A DNA stretch of 64,000 bases from Sphingopyxis sp. DBS4 (GTDB lineage Bacteria > Pseudomonadota > Alphaproteobacteria > Sphingomonadales > Sphingomonadaceae). The position numbers and the translations under genes were made by a program. The stretch lies in the NCBI RefSeq assembly GCF_024628865.1, contig NZ_CP102384.1:3669001-3733000 (forward strand), written 5' to 3'. Shown here one piece after another: positions 43,880 through 51,914 of the stretch (the first letter of the stretch is position 1; every line of letters begins with the position of its first letter). Below the pieces are notes generated by a model. The model worked only from the letters and a program-made list of their open reading frames with translations, did no database searches and had not been told where the DNA came from.

Positions 43880-44830
43880 ATGAATACCCGCCATCTCGTC
43901 GACCCGGATATCGCGCCGGTGCTCGACATCTTTCCGCGCATCGACCTGGAATCGGTGCCCATCGCCGATATTCGCGCCAGAGCGTCCGAAACTTATGCCT
44001 TCCTGCCACCGCCGGTCATCGCACCCGAAGAGGTGCTGATCCCGTCGATCCACGGCGGGCCCGATATTCCGATCTTCCTCTATCGTCCGGCGGAAACCCG
44101 GCCGGGCAGCGGCGCGATCCTGCATATTCATGGCGGCGGCATGGTGATGGGGTCGATCCGGCAGATGCAGGCGGGACCGGCGGCACTAGCCGCAGCCGCC
44201 GGCGTGCCGGTCGCCTCGGTCGAATATCGGCTTGCGCCCGAACATCCCTTTCCGGCGCCGCAGGAGGATTGCCATTCGGCGCTGGCGTGGCTTGCGGGGC
44301 AAGCCGATGCGCTCGGGTACGATACGAGCCGCATCGTCGTCGCGGGCGAAAGCGCGGGCGGCGGGCTGGCGGCGGCGCTGGCGATCATGGCACGCGACCT
44401 CGGCGGCCCGGGAATCGCAGGGCAGCTTCTCACTTATCCGATGCTCGACCATCGCACCGGCGGCGATGCCTGCCCCTGGCGTAATCCGACCACCGGCGAA
44501 TTCATCTGGACGCGCGCGAGCAACCGCTTCGGCTGGCGCGCTCTGCGGGGCGATTACCGCGCCGACGACGCGCGGCGCGGCTGGTTCTCGCCGAGCCTCG
44601 CCGACGATCTGTCGAACCTGCCGCCTGCCTATATTGCGACCGGCAGCCTCGACCTCTTCTTCGACGAGAATCTCGACTATGCGCGGCGGCTGACCGCCGC
44701 CGGGGTGCCGGTCGAGCTCCACAGCTACGCCGGGGCGATCCACGGCTTCAACGCGGTTCCCGATGCGCCGCTGTCGCAGCGCTTCAACGCGGGGCTGCTC
44801 GCCGCCGCCGCCGCGATGACCGGCGCATGA
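43880..44830 (+). CDS. Alpha/beta hydrolase, hormone-sensitive-lipase family esterase
   Basis: A 316-residue carboxylesterase. The HSL oxyanion motif is ILHIHGGGMVMGS (near 95), the nucleophile Ser is in VVAGESAGGGLAAAL (near 160), the Asp in TGSLDLFFDENLDYARRL and the His in YAGAIHGFNAVPDAP. No signal peptide. ATG 43880 has GGGGAG upstream. It overlaps the next GFA gene by four bases. Natural substrate unknown. Confidence 0.93.
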   Translation: MNTRHLVDPDIAPVLDIFPRIDLESVPIADIRARASETYAFLPPPVIAPEEVLIPSIHGGPDIPIFLYRPAETRPGSGAILHIHGGGMVMGSIRQMQAGPAALAAAAGVPVASVEYRLAPEHPFPAPQEDCHSALAWLAGQADALGYDTSRIVVAGESAGGGLAAALAIMARDLGGPGIAGQLLTYPMLDHRTGGDACPWRNPTTGEFIWTRASNRFGWRALRGDYRADDARRGWFSPSLADDLSNLPPAYIATGSLDLFFDENLDYARRLTAAGVPVELHSYAGAIHGFNAVPDAPLSQRFNAGLLAAAAAMTGA

Positions 44831-45264
44831 GCGGCGCGCCGATCGAGCGGCTCGCAACCTGCCATTGCGGCCGGCTCCAGCTCCGCTGCATCGGCGAACC
44901 CGCGAAAGTCTCGCTCTGCCATTGTCTCGACTGCCAGCGGCGGACCGGGTCGCTGTTCAGCGTCGCGGTTTTCTATCCCCGCGTCGCCGTCTCGCTGGCC
45001 GCGGGGGCTGCGAAGACGTTTCGGCGGACATCGGCGAGCGGTTTCGACGTCACGTTCCATTTCTGCCCCGAATGCGGATCGTCGCTGTGGTGGGAACCCG
45101 ACCGGCTTCCGGATCGCATCGGCGTCGCCGTCGGCGCCTTTGCCGATCCCGATTTTCCGATGCCCGAGCAGGCGGTCTGGGCGCAGGACCGGCACGCGTG
45201 GCTGACGCTGCCGGAGAATATCGCCGCGCATGAACGAAATCCGGTGAAGGCGGGCACAAGCTGA
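44827..45264 (+). CDS. GFA family zinc protein, second copy
   Basis: A 145-residue Gfa/CENP-V fold protein with all metal cysteines: TCHCGRLQ, LCHCLDCQRRTG and FCPECGSSLWWE. It is longer than the copy at 37571 and only distantly similar outside the motifs, so it is not a recent duplicate. Translationally coupled to the esterase (ATGA overlap), which suggests a shared pathway for a small ester or aldehyde; that is inference. Confidence 0.87.
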   Translation: MSGAPIERLATCHCGRLQLRCIGEPAKVSLCHCLDCQRRTGSLFSVAVFYPRVAVSLAAGAAKTFRRTSASGFDVTFHFCPECGSSLWWEPDRLPDRIGVAVGAFADPDFPMPEQAVWAQDRHAWLTLPENIAAHERNPVKAGTS

Positions 45265-45393
45265 TCCCCTCTTTGGGCAACGTCGGCTTTCCGCCCCAAA
45301 GCGGTCCGGTCGCAGCCGCTCGCGCCTCTGCGCCGACGATATGGCTTTGAAAAAATACCGCCCTATATCTCCGACAAGAACGGGGGATCAGGC

Positions 45394-45945
45394 TTGATCA
45401 GCCAGGGCCATTATCAGCTCTTCGGAACGGCGACCGGGGTCGCGGCAATCGGCTGGAAGGGCGCCGGCATAGCGAGCTTTCGTCTGCCCGCGCCGACCGC
45501 GCCCGAGACCGAGCGCGCCATTTTGCGTCACCTTCCCGGCGCGAGGCGAGCGGAGCCGCCGGCCGGGATAGCGGCGGTCATCAACGCCGCGATCCGCTAT
45601 TTCGAAGGCGAGCGGGTCGAGTTTTTCGAAGCGCCGGTCGAACTCGGCGAACCGCCGCCCTTCTTCGCGCGGGTCTATGCCCATGTACGCAAGCTCGGCT
45701 GGGGCCAGACGACGACGTATGGCGCGGTTGCCCGCGCACTCGATGCGGGCCCCGAACATGCCCGCGCGGTCGGGCAGGCGATGGCAACGAATCCCGTGCC
45801 GCTGATCATCCCCTGCCACCGGGTCATGGCTGCGGGCGGAGGGATCGGAGGGTTCTCCGCACCGGGCGGCGCTTTGTCCAAGGCGCGGATGCTCGAGCTA
45901 GAGGGCGTGCCGGTCGCGCCGGTGCAACACGGATTCGATTTCTAG
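45394..45945 (+). CDS. ogt: Methylated-DNA--protein-cysteine methyltransferase
   Basis: Suicidal repair protein removing O6-alkyl groups from guanine. The 183-residue protein has the acceptor motif IPCHRVMAAGGGIGGFSAPG and the preceding helix GWGQTTTYGAVARAL with the DNA-intruding Arg region. The start is TTG at 45394 with GGGGGA seven bases before it; no ATG gives the N-terminal domain. It is convergent with glnD; the two stop codons form part of one palindrome. Confidence 0.92.
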   Translation: MISQGHYQLFGTATGVAAIGWKGAGIASFRLPAPTAPETERAILRHLPGARRAEPPAGIAAVINAAIRYFEGERVEFFEAPVELGEPPPFFARVYAHVRKLGWGQTTTYGAVARALDAGPEHARAVGQAMATNPVPLIIPCHRVMAAGGGIGGFSAPGGALSKARMLELEGVPVAPVQHGFDF

Positions 45946-45958
45946 GGTCAGGACCCTA
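45943..45958. terminator. Perfect 16-base palindrome joining the ogt and glnD stop codons
   Basis: TAGGGTCAGGACCCTA begins with the TAG of ogt and ends with the CTA (reverse TAG) of glnD. With a two-base loop it could form a short stem on both transcripts. There is no T run, so termination is only a guess. Confidence 0.45.
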
Positions 45959-48715
45959 AGCCGCCACCGCCTCTTCGCTGCGGCTTGCCGCCGCCTCCAG
46001 CAGCCGCTTTTCGAGGCTCTTGACCCGCGCCGCAGCGTCGATCTTGTCGCCGATCAGGTCGGTGACATAGAAAGTGTCGACCGCGCGCTCGCCATAGGTG
46101 GCGACATGCGCGCTGTGCACCGTCACCTTCGACTGGAACAGCGCATAGGCGAGCTGGTTGAGCAGCGCCGGGCGGTCCTGCGCATTGACCTCGATCACCG
46201 TGAACCGATTCGACGCCTTATTGTCGATGAACACGTTCGGCGCGATGCGGAACGCCTCGGCGCGGGTGCGCGGCAGTGCGCGCGCTTCGAGTTTCGGCAG
46301 CAGCTTCTGGCGATTGGCGAGTGCGTCCTCGATCGCGCGGGTCAGGCGGTCGATCTGCCCCGCCTCGGCGAACGGCCGGCCGAGCGGGTCCTGGACGAGG
46401 AAATTGTCGAGCGCCATGCCGTCGCGCGTCGTGTGGATGCGCGCGTCGATGATGTTGCCGCCCGCAAGATGGATGCCTCCCGCCATGCGGTAGAAAAGCC
46501 CCGGATGGTCGGCGGCGAGCACCATCACCAATGTCGCGCCGCGATCCTCGTCGGGCACCGCGGCGATGTGGAGCGGGGCGTCGCCCGCGGCCTCGATATG
46601 GCGAAGGTTGGCGGCGATCACCTCGACCGGCTCAGCAATCCAATAGCTTTCGGGAAGCCGCTTGATCAGCGCTGCGAAGCGCTTTTCCCCGATACCGAGC
46701 AGCTCCGCCACCGCTTCCTTCTTGCTCGCGATCCGCGCCTCGCGCCCGCGCTGCTTGTGGCCGAGGCGCAGCACCTCCTCGGCCGAGTCGAACAATTCGC
46801 TGAGCAATTGGCGCTTCCAGCTGTTCCACACCCCCGGCCCGACCGCGCGGATGTCGACGACGGTGAGAACGAGGAGCAGGCGCAGCCGCTCGGGGCTCTG
46901 GACGATCTGCGCGAAGTCGAGGATCGTCTTGAAATCGGCAAGGTCGCGCTTGAAGGCGGTCGCCGACATCAGCAGATGGTGGCGGACGAGCCACGACACC
47001 GTCTCGGTCTCGGCTTCGCTGAGCCCCAGTCGCGGGCAGACGCGCAGCGCGAGTTCGGCACCGAGCACACTATGGTCGCCGCCGCGCCCCTTGGCGATGT
47101 CGTGCAGCAGCACCGCGACATAGATCACCCGCCGCGAATGAAGCTGGTGCATAATCATCGTCGACAGCGGGTGATCCTCCTTCAGCCGGTCCTGCTCGAT
47201 ATCGGACAACAGGCCGATCGCACGGATCGTATGCTCGTCGACGGTATAATGATGATACATGTCGAACTGCATCTGCGCGACGACGCGGCCGAAGTCGGGA
47301 ACGAAGCGGCCGAACACCCCCGCTTCGTTCATCCAGCGCAGCACCGTTTCGGGGTCGCGCGGGCTGGTCAGCACGTCGAGGAACAATTCGTTCGCGCGGG
47401 GTTGGCGGCGCACGCCCTGCGTCTCGATCAGCTTGGCGTCGTGGCGCGCCTGGCGCATCGCCTGCGGATGGATCTCCAGCCCATGCTTGTCGGCGAGCGC
47501 GAAAATCTCGATCAGCCGCACCGGGTCGGCCGCGAAAAAATCGTCCGACGGCAACGCGAGCCGACCACGGTCGAGGACGAAACCATGGAGCTTGCCCGGC
47601 CGCCGCCGCAGCGTCGGCAGGAAGCGCCGCCCGCGCGCCGCGAGCTGCTCGTCGAGATGCGCGAGGAAGGTGCCGGTCAGGTCGCCGACGCTTTTCGCAT
47701 GAAGGAAATAGAGCTGCATGAAGCGCTCGACCGCGCTTTTCCCCGGCCGCTCGGCGAAATGCATGCGCTGCGCGATCTCGCGCTGGAAATCGAAGGTCAG
47801 CCGGTCCTCGGCGCGCCCCGCGAGCGTATGGAGGTGGCAGCGCACCGCTAGCAGGAAATTCTCGGCGCGCTCGAACTGGCGGAGCTCGCGTTCGGTGAGC
47901 AGCCCGGCGTCGACGAGCTCGGGAACGGTGCGGACGCGGTGGATGAACTTGCCGATCCAGAACAGGGTGTGGAGGTCGCGCAGTCCCCCCTTCCCTTCCT
48001 TCACATTGGGTTCGACGACATAGCGCGAATCGCCCATGCGCTTGTGTCGATCGTCGCGCTCGGCGAGCTTGTCGGCGACGAAGGCGCGCGCATTGCCCGC
48101 GACAACCTCGGCATCGAAGCGCGCCGCGGCCTGGTCGTAAAGGTCGCGGTCGCCCCAGATGAAGCGCGCCTCAAGCAGCGCGGTGCGGATCGTCAGATCC
48201 TCCTTCGCGGCGCGGATCATCTCGTCGATCGAGCGCGAGCTGTGCCCGACCTTCAGCCCCAAATCCCACAGCGTATAGAGCTGCGCCTCGATCACCTGTT
48301 CGGTCCAGCTCGTCTGCTTGAACGGCGTGACGAAGCCGATGTCGATGTCGCTGAACGGCGCCATCTCGCCGCGGCCGTAGCCGCCGACCGCGATCAGCGT
48401 GATCCGCTCGCCCGCCGAGCGGTTGCTGGCGGGATAGAGGCGGTCGACCGTGAAATCGTGGCTCAGCCGGACGATCTGGTCGATCAGGAAAGCGGTCGCG
48501 TTCGCCGCGACACGCCCCGACGAGGGATGGTCGAGCAACCGGCGGTCGATCTCGGCACGCCCGGTTTCGAGCGCCTCCTTGAGCAGCGCGACCATCGCAC
48601 GGCGGCGCGTGCCCGAATCGCTCGTCTCCTCGGCGATGGTATCGAGCCGATCGGACAGCGCGCGGCGATCGATAATCGCGCGGCGGTTTTCGAGATCGTC
48701 GAACAGGTCGCTCAT
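45956..48715 (-). CDS. glnD: [Protein-PII] uridylyltransferase/uridylyl-removing enzyme
   Basis: Nitrogen sensor that uridylylates PII proteins when glutamine is low and removes UMP when it is high. The 919 residues contain the nucleotidyltransferase motif GGYGRGEMAPFSDIDIGF (about 111-128), a GlnE-like linker, the HD hydrolase motif with VLLHDIAKGRGGDHSVLG, and two C-terminal ACT domains (GATLVMVLAADHPGLFYRMA and FTVIEVNAQDRPALLNQLAY). It lies downstream of mutS with a repeat between them. Works with rpoN-dependent nitrogen control. Confidence 0.96.
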   Translation of the reverse strand: MSDLFDDLENRRAIIDRRALSDRLDTIAEETSDSGTRRRAMVALLKEALETGRAEIDRRLLDHPSSGRVAANATAFLIDQIVRLSHDFTVDRLYPASNRSAGERITLIAVGGYGRGEMAPFSDIDIGFVTPFKQTSWTEQVIEAQLYTLWDLGLKVGHSSRSIDEMIRAAKEDLTIRTALLEARFIWGDRDLYDQAAARFDAEVVAGNARAFVADKLAERDDRHKRMGDSRYVVEPNVKEGKGGLRDLHTLFWIGKFIHRVRTVPELVDAGLLTERELRQFERAENFLLAVRCHLHTLAGRAEDRLTFDFQREIAQRMHFAERPGKSAVERFMQLYFLHAKSVGDLTGTFLAHLDEQLAARGRRFLPTLRRRPGKLHGFVLDRGRLALPSDDFFAADPVRLIEIFALADKHGLEIHPQAMRQARHDAKLIETQGVRRQPRANELFLDVLTSPRDPETVLRWMNEAGVFGRFVPDFGRVVAQMQFDMYHHYTVDEHTIRAIGLLSDIEQDRLKEDHPLSTMIMHQLHSRRVIYVAVLLHDIAKGRGGDHSVLGAELALRVCPRLGLSEAETETVSWLVRHHLLMSATAFKRDLADFKTILDFAQIVQSPERLRLLLVLTVVDIRAVGPGVWNSWKRQLLSELFDSAEEVLRLGHKQRGREARIASKKEAVAELLGIGEKRFAALIKRLPESYWIAEPVEVIAANLRHIEAAGDAPLHIAAVPDEDRGATLVMVLAADHPGLFYRMAGGIHLAGGNIIDARIHTTRDGMALDNFLVQDPLGRPFAEAGQIDRLTRAIEDALANRQKLLPKLEARALPRTRAEAFRIAPNVFIDNKASNRFTVIEVNAQDRPALLNQLAYALFQSKVTVHSAHVATYGERAVDTFYVTDLIGDKIDAAARVKSLEKRLLEAAASRSEEAVAA

Positions 48716-48740
48716 CCCGAACGCCCTTCAAGAAAGTTGC

Positions 48741-48826
48741 GCTCTCCCGCGAAGGCGGGAGCCCATCTCCGGCCGGCGCAAAATGGAACCGACCGGAGAT
48801 GGGTCCCCGCCTTCGCGGGGACACGC
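48741..48826. repeat. Palindromic intergenic repeat, family 1 (copy 4)
   Basis: Left arm CTCCCGCGAAGGCGGGAG carries two base changes against the consensus that compensate each other within the small hairpin (C to T opposite G to A). The right arm is GTCCCCGCCTTCGCGGGGAC. The loop GGCGCAAAATGGAACC has the same orientation as copies 1 and 2. It lies 31 bases beyond the mutS stop. Confidence 0.9.
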
Positions 48827-48857
48827 TGCTTTTTCGACGATCCGGCCTGAATCGCCA

Positions 48858-51518
48858 TTAGACCTCACCCGCCACGATCTGCTTGAGCCGGTAGAGCGCA
48901 TCGAGCGCTTCGCGCGGCGCGAGCGCGTCGGGATCGATGGCGGCAAGCGCCTCGCGCAGCGCGTCGGTCGCGGCGGCGGGGGCTTCGGCAAGGGTCGCGG
49001 CGAAGAGCGGCAAATCGTCGAGGCCCGCGGCGAGCCCGCCGGTCTTCTCGCGCCCCGCCTCGAGTTTCGCGAGCACCGCCTCGGCACGCTTGACGACGGC
49101 CGCGGACACCCCCGCGAGGCGCGCGACCGCGAGGCCGTAGCTGCGGTCGGCGGGCCCCTCGGCGACTTCGTGGAGCAGCACCAGATCGCCCTGCCACTCG
49201 CGCGCGCGGACATGGTGGAGCGACAAGGCGTTCAGCGTTTCGGCAAGCCGCGTCAGTTCGTGATAATGCGTCGCGAACAGACAGCGGCATCGATTGACCT
49301 CGTGCACCGCCTCGACCACCGACCAGGCGAGCGCGAGCCCGTCATAGGTCGAGGTGCCGCGCCCGACCTCGTCGAGGATGACGAAACTGTTCGGTGTTGC
49401 CTGCGCGAGGATCGCGGCGGTCTCGACCATCTCGACCATGAAGGTGGAGCGCCCGCGCGCGAGATTGTCGCTCGCCCCGACACGACTGAACAGGCGGTCG
49501 ACGAGCCCGAGCCGCGCCGACGCCGCCGGCACGAAGCCGCCCGCCTGCGCGAGCACGACGATCAGCGCATTCTGGCGCAGAAAGGTCGATTTACCGCCCA
49601 TGTTGGGGCCGGTGACGAGCCACAGCCGGTCGGCTTCCGACAGCGACACATCGTTGGGGACAAAGCGCTCACCCGATTTGGCGAGCGCCGCCTCGACCAC
49701 CGGATGCCGCCCACCCGCCACGTCGAGGCACGGTTCGTCGGCGAGGTCGGGGCGGCACCAATTGTGGCTCATCGCATGATCGGCAAGCGCCGCGGCGACG
49801 TCGATGCGCGCCAGCACGTCGCAACTCGCCGCGATCGCCTCGCGCCGCGCCACCGCGGCATCGGTCAGCGCTTCGAGGTGCGCGGCCTCGGCGGCGATCG
49901 CGTGAACGCCCGCCTGGGTGACGCGGCTCGCGGTTTCGTGAAGATCGGCCGAGTTGAAGCGCACGACGCCCGCCAGCGTCTGGCGATGGGTAAAACCCGA
50001 TTCGGGTGCCATCAGCGCGTCGGCGTGCTTCGCGGGCACCTCCACATGATAGCCGAGCACGCCGTTATGGCGGATCTTGAGCGAGGCGATGCCGGTACGA
50101 TCGCGATATTGCGCTTCGAGCGCAGCGATTGCCTTGCGCCCGTCGCGCGCGGTTTCGCGCAAGGCGTCGAGCGCATGGTCATAACCCTCGGCGACATAGC
50201 CGCCCTGCGCGGCGTCGACCGGCGGCGTTTCGATCAAGGCGCGGGTCAGTTCGTCGACGAGCGCGCCATGGCCGTCGAGTCCCGGCAGCAGCCGCGCCAG
50301 CAAAGGGGGCAGGTCTGGGCGCCGCGCGAGCCGTTCGCGGAGCAACCGCGCGCCGCCGAGCGCATCACGAAGCTGCGCGAGATCGCGGGGCCCGCCGCGC
50401 CCCGCGACGAGCCGCCCGAGCGCGCGCCCGGCATCGGGCAGCGCGCGCAGCGCGGCGCGCAGATTGCCGCGCCACAGCGCATCGCGCGCGAGTGCGTCGA
50501 CAAGGTCGAGCCGGTCGAGGATCGCCGCCTTGTCGGTGAGCGGGCTCGCGAGATCGTCGGCGAGCAGCCGCGCGCCCGCCGCGGTGACGGTGCGGTCGAT
50601 CGTGCCGAGCAGGCTGCCGTCGCGCGCACCCGCCATCGTGCGGACGAGTTCGAGGCTTTCGCGCGTCGCGGCGTCGATCGCCATCCGCCCCGACGCCGAT
50701 ACGCGAAGCGGCGGCTGGAGGAAGATCGGTTGTCCGGTCGCGACATGATCGAGATAGGCGGCGAGCGCGCCCATCGCCGCCAGCTCGCCGCGGGAGAACT
50801 GGCCGAAACCGTCAAGCGTCTGCACGCCGAAGAAGCTTTCGAGACGCTTCTCCGCCGCCGCGCTCGAAAAGTCGGATTGGGGGCGCCGCACGACCTGGCG
50901 CGCGACCCATTCGGGCACCTCCTCGGCCTGTTCGCTGACCAGCAGTTCGGAGGGCGCGAGCCGCGCGAGTTCGGCGTCGACCTGCTCGGGGCGCACCGCC
51001 ACAACCTCGAACCGCCCGGTCGAGATGTCGGCGGCGGCAATCGCGACCTCGCCCTCGCTCCCGACCCGCGCGAGCGCCGCGAGCCGGTTCGCGCTGCGCC
51101 CTTCGAGCAGCGCCTCCTCGGTCAGCGTGCCCGCGGTGACGAAACGGATGATGTCGCGCGCGACGAGCGCTTTCGAACCACCGCGCGCCTTCGCCTCGGC
51201 CGGGGTTTCGATCTGCTCGGCGATCGCGACGCGGTGCCCCGCCTTGATCAGCCGCGCGAGATAGGATTCGGCGCTATGCACGGGAACGCCGCACATCGGC
51301 ACCGGCGCGCCGCCATGCTCGCCGCGCGAGGTCAGCGCGATGTCGAGCGTCGATGCCGCCGCCTTGGCATCCTCGAAGAACAATTCGAAAAAGTCGCCCA
51401 TGCGATAGAAGAGCAGGCAGTCGCCCGCTTTCTCCTTCAGCGCCCAATATTGCGCCATCATCGGGGTGGCGGCGGGGGCGCTGTTACTGTTGGCGGCGGG
51501 GCGGGCGGTGGCAGGCAT
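48858..51518 (-). CDS. mutS: DNA mismatch repair protein MutS
   Basis: Recognises mismatches and starts repair with MutL. About 886 residues. The N-terminal mismatch-binding domain shows FYRMGDFFELFFEDAKAAAS, containing the Phe-x-Glu pair; the connector, lever and clamp follow; the ATPase shows Walker A TGPNMGGKST, Walker B VILDEVGRGTSTYDGLALAW and LFATHYHELTRLAE. I use ATG 51518; an ATG ten codons earlier at 51548 is also possible. Upstream of glnD and divergent from maeB. Confidence 0.96.
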   Translation of the reverse strand: MPATARPAANSNSAPAATPMMAQYWALKEKAGDCLLFYRMGDFFELFFEDAKAAASTLDIALTSRGEHGGAPVPMCGVPVHSAESYLARLIKAGHRVAIAEQIETPAEAKARGGSKALVARDIIRFVTAGTLTEEALLEGRSANRLAALARVGSEGEVAIAAADISTGRFEVVAVRPEQVDAELARLAPSELLVSEQAEEVPEWVARQVVRRPQSDFSSAAAEKRLESFFGVQTLDGFGQFSRGELAAMGALAAYLDHVATGQPIFLQPPLRVSASGRMAIDAATRESLELVRTMAGARDGSLLGTIDRTVTAAGARLLADDLASPLTDKAAILDRLDLVDALARDALWRGNLRAALRALPDAGRALGRLVAGRGGPRDLAQLRDALGGARLLRERLARRPDLPPLLARLLPGLDGHGALVDELTRALIETPPVDAAQGGYVAEGYDHALDALRETARDGRKAIAALEAQYRDRTGIASLKIRHNGVLGYHVEVPAKHADALMAPESGFTHRQTLAGVVRFNSADLHETASRVTQAGVHAIAAEAAHLEALTDAAVARREAIAASCDVLARIDVAAALADHAMSHNWCRPDLADEPCLDVAGGRHPVVEAALAKSGERFVPNDVSLSEADRLWLVTGPNMGGKSTFLRQNALIVVLAQAGGFVPAASARLGLVDRLFSRVGASDNLARGRSTFMVEMVETAAILAQATPNSFVILDEVGRGTSTYDGLALAWSVVEAVHEVNRCRCLFATHYHELTRLAETLNALSLHHVRAREWQGDLVLLHEVAEGPADRSYGLAVARLAGVSAAVVKRAEAVLAKLEAGREKTGGLAAGLDDLPLFAATLAEAPAAATDALREALAAIDPDALAPREALDALYRLKQIVAGEV

Positions 51519-51615
51519 CGCACTCTGCTTAGTGATTGGGGGCGGCATGGCAAGGCGTGGGCGACATGAGGGCAGCTTTGAGTGGGGAGCGAACGGTGGA
51601 GGATGGCGCCGCTTT

Positions 51616-51733
51616 CCCCTCCCGCAAGCGGGAGGGGCAGCGAGACTTACGAACTTTGTTCGTCAGTCGCAGCGGGGTGGGCAACCGCAACGCCGCTGGC
51701 CCACCCCACAACCCCTCCCGCGGGCGGGAGGGG
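51616..51733. repeat. Cluster of GC-rich hairpins between mutS and maeB
   Basis: Three perfect or near-perfect inverted repeats in a row: CCCCTCCCGCAAGCGGGAGG at 51616, ACGAACTTTGTTCGT at 51649, and CCCCTCCCGCGGGCGGGAGG at 51712, with a GGGGTGGGC / GCCCACCCC pair enclosed. The gap 51549-51914 holds nothing else I recognise except the likely promoters of the two divergent genes. Confidence 0.8.
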
Positions 51734-51914
51734 AGAAGAGTAGCCGAAACCGCCCTTCGCAGACCTGTAAATCTTATCAGACCCACGGAGTTTGTTCGCC
51801 CGCCGCGCGAATCTTTTTCCCGAGGCTCGCTCCGTAGGCAGTTACATTTCGCCAAGGTGACGCTAGGGGATTGGGAAACGGGCGCGCGTCTGGAATCGAA
51901 CCAAGGGGAAAAAC

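Noticed and set aside
41182..43962. A 926-codon reverse-strand open frame across pheT
   Set aside because: Antisense shadow of pheT with Arg/His/Gly-biased composition and no recognisable domain.
48450..51569. A 1039-codon forward-strand open frame across mutS
   Set aside because: It lies antisense to a clear mutS gene, is very Arg/Ala-rich and matches no family; long shadow frames are expected at this GC content.
51880..51900. GGTTCGATTCC on the reverse strand, resembling a tRNA T-arm
   Set aside because: No acceptor, D-arm or anticodon stem can be formed around it, and it abuts the maeB start.
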